Shown: in pieces, positions 18,123-25,270 of the stretch | Position numbering within the stretch: the stretch's first letter is position 1 | Layout of the letters: each line of letters begins with the position of its first letter | Source of the DNA: Planctomyces sp. | Lineage (GTDB): Bacteria > Planctomycetota > Planctomycetia > Planctomycetales > Planctomycetaceae | NCBI GenBank assembly: GCA_005798445.1 | Contig: SYJG01000003.1 | Coordinates: forward strand, 1-45,188 | Length of the DNA stretch: 45,188 nt | Direction: 5' to 3' | Translations under genes and position numbers: made by a program | Notes under the pieces: generated by a model | What the model saw: the letters and a program-made list of their open reading frames with translations, nothing else | Database searches by the model: none | What the model was told of the DNA's origin: nothing

Positions 18123-18839
18123 TCAATGAGTCATCTCATAAGCGACGAAGATCAACAACAGCACCGTGTAGATGGCCGAGACAATCAGCGACGCGAAAGC
18201 CATGACTTGATGCAGCGGTCCACATTTTTGCAACTGGTCCCGCTTGGGAAGAAAGTAGGCCGCTCCGGCAATGCCCGTGAGCGGTGCGACACAAGGGATC
18301 AGGATGCTGACGACAAAGACCGTCAGCGTCGTCTGTTTCAGCTTCTTGAGCGTGTCGTCCTGTTTGGCCTGCCGGTGCAGGTCTTTCAGAGTCAGCGGAT
18401 CAGCGGTGTTGAAGTCGGTGTTGCAATACCGGCAACGGACGGCGATGGACTTGATCTCTTCGCCACAGACGGGGCACGTTTTCGTATCGCCCCAAGCCGA
18501 CATCGGCGTTTGCGGAGCGGCTTCGGATTTGTCGATCGCCGGAGCCTGCTCGCAGCCGTAGGTGCCGCAGCCGCCCACTTCCGACCAGCATTCGCGGTGA
18601 TGCACTTGATCGCACTTTGGGCAGGTGACGACGAACTCGTCGGCTTGAATGCCGGTCTGGCAAATCGGACATGTGGCTCCCGGATCGCCCGCCTGCAATT
18701 GCCGCGCGGACAAGACCTTCGCATCGACGGTCAACGCCAGCGCGGTCTTGCAGATCGGACAACGAAACGCACGCTTGGCCGAACTCGTCGGCAACCGCAC
18801 ATTCGCGCCGCACTCACAGGAGATGATCGGTGCGGCCAT
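18123..18839 (-). CDS. RING-like zinc-finger membrane protein
   Basis: A 238-residue protein with stacked zinc modules: a ribbon (CEC and CPIC, residues 8-29), a RING-like finger from about 57 (CPIC, then TCPKCDQVHHRECW and a CGTYGC end) that closely resembles the one in the trypsin fusion downstream, and a third ribbon (CPVCGEE then CRYCNTDF). Two membrane helices follow (TVFVVSILIPCVAPLTGI and AFASLIVSAIYTVLLLIF). RING fingers of eukaryotes act as E3 ligases; here the match is to metal-ligand spacing only. The start overlaps the stop of the previous gene by one base (TAATG), indicating coupled translation. The gene belongs to the ubiquitin-like operon. Confidence 0.82.
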   Translation of the reverse strand: MAAPIISCECGANVRLPTSSAKRAFRCPICKTALALTVDAKVLSARQLQAGDPGATCPICQTGIQADEFVVTCPKCDQVHHRECWSEVGGCGTYGCEQAPAIDKSEAAPQTPMSAWGDTKTCPVCGEEIKSIAVRCRYCNTDFNTADPLTLKDLHRQAKQDDTLKKLKQTTLTVFVVSILIPCVAPLTGIAGAAYFLPKRDQLQKCGPLHQVMAFASLIVSAIYTVLLLIFVAYEMTH

Positions 18840-19444
18840 TACGGCTTCCCCGCCTGTTCGATGATCACTCGGACCACTCCCCAAAAGACCTGCATGGCAA
18901 GCGAAATGCCCAGCATCTTGCCGCCACGCGAGGTGTCGCCTTTGATCAAGGCGACGATCCCGACGATGCAACCGATGCCCGAACAGAGCACGCAGAGCAA
19001 GATGTCCGTCGTTGAGAGTTCGCCGTCGCCGCCGCTGCTGGAACTGGCCTTCTTCTTGGCTCGCTTGCGGAGCGTCGGGTCCAAAATCTCATCGCAAAAG
19101 CGGCACTTGGCGGCACTGGCCAAAATCTTTTCGCCGCACAAGGGACACGGTATCCGCTTCTCAGAGCGCTGTGCCGGGGCAGCCGCTTCGTAATCGGCCA
19201 GACCCTCAAATGGATTGTCGTATTCGTCCTCGTCCTGAGGTTCCGGTTTGGAGGGCTTCTTGGCGGTCGCTTTGGACTTACTCGGTGGTGCCGAGAATTC
19301 GTCGTCGATCTCTTCGGCATCGACGACCGCCTGAGGAATCGGCACCGCCGTTCCGCACTGCGGGCACTTGGCCTTCTTGCCCGCCAACGCATCGGGAGCC
19401 TTCAGTGCCTTGCCACACTCCTGACACTTCACCGAAATTGACAT
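18839..19444 (-). CDS. Double zinc-ribbon membrane protein, paralogue 1
   Basis: A 201-residue protein with an N-terminal ribbon (CQECGKALKAP ... KCPQCGTAVPIP, residues 7-36), an acidic/Lys linker, a second ribbon (PCPLCGEKIL ... KCRFCDEILD, about 100-122) and two membrane helices (TTDILLCVLCSGIGCIVGIV; MLGISLAMQVFWGVVRVI). An AAGGA site lies 8 bases before the ATG. The N-terminus is nearly the same as in the genes at 19534 and 20474, so these three arose by tandem duplication of the ribbon part with different membrane tails. No enzyme motif is seen; a scaffold or adaptor role is possible. Confidence 0.8.
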   Translation of the reverse strand: MSISVKCQECGKALKAPDALAGKKAKCPQCGTAVPIPQAVVDAEEIDDEFSAPPSKSKATAKKPSKPEPQDEDEYDNPFEGLADYEAAAPAQRSEKRIPCPLCGEKILASAAKCRFCDEILDPTLRKRAKKKASSSSGGDGELSTTDILLCVLCSGIGCIVGIVALIKGDTSRGGKMLGISLAMQVFWGVVRVIIEQAGKP

Positions 19445-19533
19445 GCGGAATTCCTTTCTTTCTGTAACGCGATCGGCTCTTGGACAGTGTCAACGGGCGG
19501 CTCTGCGGAATGTCTCCGTCACACAAGTTTGGG

Positions 19534-20373
19534 TTAGTCTCTGACGACCAAAGTGCTCGCCAGCATGTCGTGTAATGCCTGCTTCTTCTCGGTGAAGCCC
19601 GCCATGATGTGGCCGATCCCGCAAATCAATCCGGACAGAATCTTGCCAAAGTGCCGACCGGATGCGCGGCCAAAGGTGATCCGGTTACCCTCGAGATCGG
19701 TGACTCGAAGCCCGAGCATCCTCTTTCCCAAGGTGGCCTGTGACTCCGAGCACTCTTGAAGAGCTGAGTACAGCCAGGGAAAAACAATCGAAACTCCGTA
19801 GTACAGGATGACGAGGATGACTTCTGCGGGACCAACATCATTGCCGTTACCATCAGCCGGCCCTCCGATCGCGATAAGGATGGCTCCGACGATCGCCAAG
19901 AAAACAAACATCACAATCCAGCTGATGAATCCGTCTATCATCGAGGCAACAACCCGTAACCAAAATCCCGCGTACTCTTCAGTCGCTCCACGCCGTCGTC
20001 GGCCGCTTCTCGCCACACGCGGATCGAAGATCTCGCCGCAGAAGCGGCACTTGGCCGCCGTCGCCAAAATCATCTCGCCACACATCGGACAGGGTTTGCG
20101 TTTCTCTGAGCTTTCCGAAGACACATCAGCTTCGCCGTCGTCCAAATCATCGAATCGGTCGCCGTATTCGTCCTCGGCCTGTGCCGGTTTCTTGGGAGAG
20201 GCTTTGGATTGACTGGGCAACGGCGGAGGGCTGTCAATCAGTTCGGCGTCGACGACGGCCATCGGAATCGGCACGACCGCGTCGCAGCCCGGGCACTTCG
20301 CTTGCTTGCCCGCCAACGCCTCTGGTGCTTTCAGGCCTTTGCCACACTCCGGACACGACACTGAGATTGGCAT
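19534..20373 (-). CDS. Double zinc-ribbon RDD-family membrane protein, paralogue 2
   Basis: A 279-residue protein: N-terminal ribbon (CPECGKGLKAP ... KCPGCDAVVPIP), acidic linker, second ribbon (PCPMCGEMIL ... KCRFCGEIFD), then an RDD domain. The RDD signature is visible as GFWLRVVASMIDGFI before the first long helix and TLGKRMLGLRVTDLEG before the last. RDD proteins are multi-helix membrane proteins, some proposed to be ion/proton antiporters, most unassigned. The start has an AAGGA site about 8 bases upstream, as in its neighbours. It sits between two ribbon paralogues in the ubiquitin-like operon; the role there is unknown. Confidence 0.85.
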   Translation of the reverse strand: MPISVSCPECGKGLKAPEALAGKQAKCPGCDAVVPIPMAVVDAELIDSPPPLPSQSKASPKKPAQAEDEYGDRFDDLDDGEADVSSESSEKRKPCPMCGEMILATAAKCRFCGEIFDPRVARSGRRRRGATEEYAGFWLRVVASMIDGFISWIVMFVFLAIVGAILIAIGGPADGNGNDVGPAEVILVILYYGVSIVFPWLYSALQECSESQATLGKRMLGLRVTDLEGNRITFGRASGRHFGKILSGLICGIGHIMAGFTEKKQALHDMLASTLVVRD

Positions 20374-20473
20374 CGTGGAATTCCTTTCTGTTTTACTGGC
20401 CCATTCAGTTCGCTGATGCGTTCGATTTCACTCGACGAGGAACAACGCTAGCGACACTTGCTATCCGGAGGCG

Positions 20474-21121
20474 TCACTTGATGTCCGACGAATTGGCACC
20501 CAGCAAGCCCACTGTGATTCCGTTTTCTTTGAGAATGCCGGTCGCCTTTGAGTTCACGATCAGCAGTACGATGAGTCCGATACACGGAATCAGAGTCAGA
20601 ATCCCCAACACGATCCCCACGCCGGTGCTGTAAATTCTCATGGCCAAGCGGAACACAAACACGGTGGAGACGACACCAAGGACCAACACACCGAGTCCCA
20701 TGATCGGACGCAATTGGGGCGGTAACGCAAACTGAGCACCGACGGCCCCCAGATAGATCAGGATGCAGAAGATGATTCCCTTTTGAAATGAGGCGATCGC
20801 TTTCAAGTCCGTCGGTGAACTCCCCGTTCGTCCTTTCGTGCGCTGACGCAGATCGTCATCCAGGAGTTCACCGCAAAAACGGCATTTCACGGCGGACGAC
20901 TGGATCATCTCACCGCACATCGGGCACGGTTTCTTCTTCGCATCGGATGATGGCGGTGCGACCGCTTGTTCGGGTTCGAGGTCCATCACTTCGGCATCGA
21001 CGACGTCTGACGGAACTGGGATCACCGTGCCGCACTGCGGGCACTTCGCTTTCTTCCCCGCCAACCCATCGGGTGCCCTTAGACCTTTGCCACATTCCTG
21101 ACAGGTAATTGAGATCGGCAT
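20474..21121 (-). CDS. Double zinc-ribbon membrane protein, paralogue 3
   Basis: A 215-residue protein. The start at 21121 is where the ribbon begins (MPISITCQECGKGLRAP ...), matching the two paralogues downstream; the frame is open for more than 300 bases further upstream but there runs across the FHA gene. A second ribbon (PCPMCGEMIQ ... KCRFCGELLD) is followed by three to four membrane helices (GIIFCILIYLGAVGAQF, LGVLVLGVVSTVFVF, GIVLGILTLIPCIGLIVLL). It has no recognised enzymatic motif. It lies 53 bases after the FHA gene in transcription order. Confidence 0.82.
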   Translation of the reverse strand: MPISITCQECGKGLRAPDGLAGKKAKCPQCGTVIPVPSDVVDAEVMDLEPEQAVAPPSSDAKKKPCPMCGEMIQSSAVKCRFCGELLDDDLRQRTKGRTGSSPTDLKAIASFQKGIIFCILIYLGAVGAQFALPPQLRPIMGLGVLVLGVVSTVFVFRLAMRIYSTGVGIVLGILTLIPCIGLIVLLIVNSKATGILKENGITVGLLGANSSDIK

Positions 21122-21174
21122 GAATCGGATTCCTCGAATGGAGTGGGAAGTGGACCAACCAGTAATTGACGGTT

Positions 21175-22248
21175 TTAAGTCTGCGACTCGCGAAGTGAGA
21201 ACTCCAGCACTGTCTTGCCCAGCACGATTTGATCGCCGCTTTGCAGGATTTGCTTCTTGATCGCGATGCCGTTGACGTAGGTGCCGTCGGGAGATTCGCA
21301 ATCCTCGATCTCGAAGCGGCCGCCTCGATTGTGAATCACCGCGTGACGAGGTTCGATCGCGTCGTCTTTGAAGAGATAAATCTCGGACTTCGGCGAGCTT
21401 CCCAAGATCGTCGTGTCCTTGAACAACACGAACTGCTTGCCGGCCAGCGGACCTTTGCGCATCAGCAGCCAAGCGGTCTTCGTCCAGCCTTCCACCAGGC
21501 CGACGAACAGCCCGACCATGCCGCCGATCACCGTCATCCCGATCGCTCGGCTGGCGGTCGCTTGGCCGTCCGCCGTCACAAAGACCAAGCTGATCGGATC
21601 AAACAACAGCCCGCCGAGCAGCCCGCCCAAGACTCCGCCGATCAGGCCGTTCATCACGACCTTCTTCTCTCGCAGCGCGATCCCTTGGCCAAGCCCCGCC
21701 GGAATACTGACCACCGCCCAGGCAGACGCTCGGCCCATTATCAAAATCAGCAGAGCCAGACCGGTCGGCATTGCGCCGGGAGCAGGCTGACCTTTCATGA
21801 AGCTCGCGGAAATCACCCGCATGATGTTGAAAATGATCTCGGTCGGAATCAACGCCACCAAGCCGCCGCCGAAGCCGACTCCTAAACCGATCACGCCCGA
21901 CAAACACGCGCGTCGCGCGTTGCGACACATGATCCCCTCCGCCGCGCCCAGAAATAGGCCGATGAATCCCGCGACCGTGGGAAACATCAGCAGCCCGGAG
22001 ATGATGCGCCCATGACCGATGTCGTTGTCGTCGAAGAACGGCTCCAGCAACGCCCAACCGCAGAAGCCACCCAGAGCGGAGCAGAGCGACAAATAAAACC
22101 AACTGGAATAGATGACTCGCACCAGCAACGGCTGCGGAGCCACTTCTCCCGCATCCCGTCCGAGCGCGGTTTGCACCTCCAGATATTCCTCGACCTGCGG
22201 CGAGAACAGGTCACGCGAGTCGATTTTCAGAGGGGCGTCCTGGGGCAC
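21175..22248 (-). CDS. Multi-pass membrane protein with C-terminal FHA domain
   Basis: A 357-residue protein starting with GTG at 22248, supported by AAGGA eight bases upstream. Several glycine-rich hydrophobic helices span residues 45-250 (LCSALGGFCGWALLEPF, GLGVGFGGGLVALI, GLIGGVLGGLLGGLLF). An FHA domain closes the protein (about 265-355): TTILGSSPKSEIYL, IEPRHAVIHNRGGRF, SPDGTYVNG. FHA domains bind phosphothreonine peptides, so this subunit could recruit partners phosphorylated by a Ser/Thr kinase to the membrane. It sits between the JAMM peptidase gene and the zinc-ribbon genes of the ubiquitin-like operon. Confidence 0.87.
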   Translation of the reverse strand: MPQDAPLKIDSRDLFSPQVEEYLEVQTALGRDAGEVAPQPLLVRVIYSSWFYLSLCSALGGFCGWALLEPFFDDNDIGHGRIISGLLMFPTVAGFIGLFLGAAEGIMCRNARRACLSGVIGLGVGFGGGLVALIPTEIIFNIMRVISASFMKGQPAPGAMPTGLALLILIMGRASAWAVVSIPAGLGQGIALREKKVVMNGLIGGVLGGLLGGLLFDPISLVFVTADGQATASRAIGMTVIGGMVGLFVGLVEGWTKTAWLLMRKGPLAGKQFVLFKDTTILGSSPKSEIYLFKDDAIEPRHAVIHNRGGRFEIEDCESPDGTYVNGIAIKKQILQSGDQIVLGKTVLEFSLRESQT

Positions 22249-22273
22249 GGTGGATTCCTTGTGGGGGCAGGGA

Positions 22274-22315
22274 TCTCAAATTTCCAATCTCAAATTTCCA
22301 ATTTTCAATTTCCAA
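22274..22315. repeat. AT-rich short direct repeats
   Basis: Two adjacent copies of TCTCAAATTTCCAA (22274-22287 and 22288-22301) and a degenerate third copy fill the gap between the JAMM gene and the FHA gene. The island is strikingly AT-rich in a GC-rich region. Similar AAATCTCAAATTT strings occur at 29964-29990, after the sigma-factor gene. Confidence 0.7.
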
Positions 22316-22323
22316 TCCGGCAA

Positions 22324-23547
22324 CTAACTCTTGGGTGATTTCGAATCCTTCGAGGAATTCGATTTGTCAGGCGTGCTTTCGGACGAGGACGGCTTCTCAG
22401 ATTTCTTATCGCTCTTATCTGGCGATGCTGTCGAACTCTTCTCTTTCGTCGTGTTCTTGGCCGGTGCGTCAGACTGAGAAGCGGACAGCTCTGCCAAGCG
22501 TTGGGCGGCCATTCGCATCAGAACAGTTTGCTCTTCCGGGGTCATTGAGTAGCGGTCTTCCATCTGTTTGAGCAACTGCCGCGACGCCGTCAGCGACTCG
22601 CGAAGCTGGCTCCACTCTTTGGCCTTCTCTTTCGCGTCGTCACCGGCCAACGCGATGTGTTCGCGAGACAGCGTGTCCATGCGGTCGGAGACGGCGGTCA
22701 ACTCTTTTCGTAACGCGGCAAGCCCCTCCTCCAAGCCAGGTCGCACTCCTTGCCACAAGCCGTAATGCGCGACGGTTCCTTCGATCAACCGCATCTGCTC
22801 CCAGCGCGAACGTTGTCCCGCCAGAACGTATCCCATCAGAAAAAACAGCGCGACCAGCAGCAACGTGGTCAGCGACGACAAGCGAATCGGACCAAAGCCG
22901 AGCGACTCGCTGCTACTGGCCGCCGCTCCCGAAGCCAATCCGCTCGCGTGGCGTGCCGCGTCTGCCGACGAGGTGTGCCCGACTGCGGTGCCGCGAGCGG
23001 CCGGCTCTCCTGCGACAATCCGGCCGCCGACCCAATAGTGTGTGGCCAACACTGGCTTGCCGTCACGCCATTCGAAAATCCCTTCGGCCTGACGCACGGG
23101 ATCGACGACGAGCGCGATCTGTCCCGCTCCACCAAAAAAATTTTGCTGGATGAAGACATCGCGATCCGACAAGAAAATGCCGAAATCCGGGTGCGAGTGA
23201 TACCAGCCGATGATCCGCAGATGCGCAAATTGCGTGTCCATCTCACGATTGATCTGCGTCCAAGACTCGTGAGTGAACGTGACCTCGGCAAACTTTTTCG
23301 TCGCATTGTCACAGCGAATGATCTCGGTCACGCGAGCGAACGGGCCGTCGTCGTCTTGTCCCCAATCGCCGACCAGCACACCACAAATTTCGACCGACAC
23401 ATTCTCTTTGGCATGCGCCACGATCCGGCCATGCGGCGCGGGGGCAAAGAAGACACGAAAGTCCGCGCGGCGTTTCGCGGGAAAGTCTGCACGCGGCAAC
23501 GATTCCGATTGCAGGAGCCGCACATCAAGGGTGTCTGATTGAGTCAT
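22324..23547 (-). CDS. JAMM/JAB-domain metallopeptidase with membrane anchor
   Basis: A 407-residue protein. The N-terminal half is an MPN/JAB domain with a full JAMM zinc site: E53 (VEICGVLVG), H117 and H119, S127, D130 (WYHSHPDFGIFLSDRD). JAMM peptidases cleave ubiquitin or ubiquitin-like tails from targets or mature precursors. A membrane helix (LTTLLLVALFFLMGYVLAG, about 200-220) and a long helical, probably coiled-coil segment follow, then a Ser/Lys/Asp-rich tail. Start 23547 is chosen because homology-like content begins there. It lies 34 bases after the E1 gene. Membrane tethering of the peptidase is unusual and suggests the whole system works at the membrane. Confidence 0.92.
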   Translation of the reverse strand: MTQSDTLDVRLLQSESLPRADFPAKRRADFRVFFAPAPHGRIVAHAKENVSVEICGVLVGDWGQDDDGPFARVTEIIRCDNATKKFAEVTFTHESWTQINREMDTQFAHLRIIGWYHSHPDFGIFLSDRDVFIQQNFFGGAGQIALVVDPVRQAEGIFEWRDGKPVLATHYWVGGRIVAGEPAARGTAVGHTSSADAARHASGLASGAAASSSESLGFGPIRLSSLTTLLLVALFFLMGYVLAGQRSRWEQMRLIEGTVAHYGLWQGVRPGLEEGLAALRKELTAVSDRMDTLSREHIALAGDDAKEKAKEWSQLRESLTASRQLLKQMEDRYSMTPEEQTVLMRMAAQRLAELSASQSDAPAKNTTKEKSSTASPDKSDKKSEKPSSSESTPDKSNSSKDSKSPKS

Positions 23548-23581
23548 GATGGACGCGGCTCCCGTCTTGGTTTCCGTGGAC

Positions 23582-24787
23582 TCAGTGGCTGTCGTCAACT
23601 TTCGCAGGCGGCCCCAGCACGGCCGCGCGATCCCCGGCGAACTCAAAGAACACCTGCTGCATGCCGCGACGAGCCCCGACGATGTCCCACGGTGGCACGC
23701 CGATCTCCGCCAGAGTCCGTTCCTGGAGTCCCTCGCTGCCGTCGAGCGTATGAAACAGATGCGGCACACGTGGTTCATCGCACTGAGGGCAACGCCCTTG
23801 CTGCTCGGTGACTTTGCCCAGCGAAGCGAACAGTGGTTCGGTGGCCTGACAGCGAGGGCATTCGAGCGACTGAAGCAAGTCGTGGTTCAATTCGATCACA
23901 GCGCCGTCACCGACTTCGTCCTGCGCGTGTTGCAACAGTTCGCCGACCGTCAACGTCGCGACTGACCACGGCTTGACGAGGATCGGCTCGAAGGCGTCGT
24001 GAGACGGACAGTCGTCGCGGCGTGTGTAGGTCACGACGTAACTTTGATGCGAGGTTCCCTCGAAGACGAATCCCCGTCCCTCCAGCGTTTCCAATCCGTG
24101 CAGGTGCTTGATCGCCTCTTGGCACTGAATGCCGGCGATCACCGAGGCGGTGGTCGGTGTCGTCGGCACTTTGCCTTGTTCCATTTCTTGCCGAGTCAAC
24201 AAGGCACAACTGCGGCGTGCCTCCAACATTTTCCAGTCGGTTTCGCTCATCGTGCATTCGTAGCACGGGCCCAGCGCTGGGTCGAAGACCCGAGCCACGC
24301 CGTCCAACCGTTCGATGGCTCCGTCGATCCAAACGCGACCGACTCGTGCCGCCGCTTGGTTGATCGCGACGCGGGCCTCGCGATTGTCCAAGCCGCCAAG
24401 AATCACATCAGCCCAGCGATACACTCCCAGTCCGAGGTCATACACGATGTTGCCGACGAACGGCTGTGCGTTGATCCCCGGATAAATCTCTCGTGCGCGA
24501 GCCGCCGCGACTTCCGCTTTCGGGCGACCGATGTCCGACTCGCGAAACAAGACCGAGCGAGAGAGGTTCGAGTTCTCGACTCGATCCAAGTCGGCGATCA
24601 CGACGTTGCCGACTCCCAGAAGGGCGAGGTTCTTGATCAGCTCGTTGCCGATCGCACCCGCTCCGATGACCAGCACGCGAGCGGCGGCCAATCGCTTTTG
24701 GTCCCACCAGCCCATCAACTCGAACCGAGCGAATCGCCCGTCCTGAGCCGCATCGAGGTCAGTGACTTGCAGAATGTCACTCACCAT
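23582..24787 (-). CDS. E1-like (ThiF/MoeB/UBA) ubiquitin-activating enzyme with C-terminal zinc ribbon
   Basis: A 401-residue protein with a complete adenylation domain: nucleotide loop VIGAGAIGNEL (G42, G44, G47), D66/D68, the NxNLSR segment with R77, K90 (IGRPKAE), D124 (GGLDNREAR), and PTTASVIAGIQCQEAIKHL, typical of E1s. C165/C168 (CYEC) and C270/C273/C293/C296 (a C-terminal zinc ribbon) look structural. C184 (RRSCALL) is a candidate for thioester formation. Enzymes of this family adenylate the C-terminus of ThiS/MoaD/ubiquitin-like proteins. Start 24787 overlaps the ubiquitin-like gene by 11 bases, which strongly ties the two. The extra C-terminal part (about 100 residues) is not part of MoeB/ThiF. 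Confidence 0.92.
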   Translation of the reverse strand: MVSDILQVTDLDAAQDGRFARFELMGWWDQKRLAAARVLVIGAGAIGNELIKNLALLGVGNVVIADLDRVENSNLSRSVLFRESDIGRPKAEVAAARAREIYPGINAQPFVGNIVYDLGLGVYRWADVILGGLDNREARVAINQAAARVGRVWIDGAIERLDGVARVFDPALGPCYECTMSETDWKMLEARRSCALLTRQEMEQGKVPTTPTTASVIAGIQCQEAIKHLHGLETLEGRGFVFEGTSHQSYVVTYTRRDDCPSHDAFEPILVKPWSVATLTVGELLQHAQDEVGDGAVIELNHDLLQSLECPRCQATEPLFASLGKVTEQQGRCPQCDEPRVPHLFHTLDGSEGLQERTLAEIGVPPWDIVGARRGMQQVFFEFAGDRAAVLGPPAKVDDSH

Positions 24788-25079
24788 TGTGCCGCCTTGG
24801 AGCGTGGTCGGCTCCTGCGGTGATCTCTGGTTGCAGACGCAGGATGTCACTGTTTTTGACGCCGGCACCCTCCAGCGTTTCCGAGTCCAGCAACTGCCGT
24901 CCACTGGCACGGTGATGAAATTTGTAACTCATCAACTGTCCGTCGGGACTGTTTCGGGGCAGATTGAGCTTATCGACCAAGACGGCGATCAGCCGATTGA
25001 CGGCCGCATCGGCGGGGACTTCGACCACTTGCTTCTTGTTGCCAGTGGCGTCCCAAACTTCGATCGTCATCTGACTCAT
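24777..25079 (-). CDS. Ubiquitin-like beta-grasp protein (YukD/EsaB-like)
   Basis: A 100-residue protein. The ATG at 25079 is chosen over one six bases upstream because GGGGAG then stands at the right distance. Residues 4-84 read as a beta-grasp fold: strands MTIEVWDATG and KQVVEVPADA, helix VNRLIAVLVDKLNL, then LMSYKFHHRASGRQLLDSE and the ubiquitin-type ending KNSDILRLQPE. This arrangement, with the short GVKNSDILRLQ turn, is that of ubiquitin and of YukD/EsaB proteins. There is no terminal Gly-Gly: the chain goes on with about 15 charged residues and ends in GE. Overlap with the E1 gene and the JAMM gene downstream support a modifier or sulfur-carrier-like role. Confidence 0.85.
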   Translation of the reverse strand: MSQMTIEVWDATGNKKQVVEVPADAAVNRLIAVLVDKLNLPRNSPDGQLMSYKFHHRASGRQLLDSETLEGAGVKNSDILRLQPEITAGADHAPRRHNGE

Positions 25080-25270
25080 ATGCATCTCCCCGGAAGTGGA
25101 CGGCTACTCTGGCGATGTCCTCCCACCGATTCAAGCGAACTCGTTCCTGGAATGTCGGAGAGTTTTTTGAGAAGCGATCCTGTTTTTGTCATCGGGAACA
25201 TTACACTTCTCGCCACATTGCCCGCGCTGTGCGAGCCTCTTTCCGGTGCTCTCGGTTTCGGAGGTCAATC
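25080..25270. promoter_or_regulatory. Divergent promoter region of the ubiquitin-like operon
   Basis: About 190 bases separate the first gene of the nine-gene minus-strand operon from the plus-strand Tat-exported gene. GGGGAG at about 25086-25091 is the ribosome-binding site for the ubiquitin-like gene, and GGAGG at about 25259-25263 that of the plus-strand gene. No clear promoter consensus is visible by eye. Confidence 0.45.

Noticed and set aside
22324..25079. Plain ThiS/MoaD sulfur-carrier operon
   Set aside because: The modifier lacks the terminal Gly-Gly of sulfur carriers, and FHA, RING-like and protease genes in the same operon do not fit thiamine or molybdopterin synthesis; it remains an alternative only for the E1-Ubl core.
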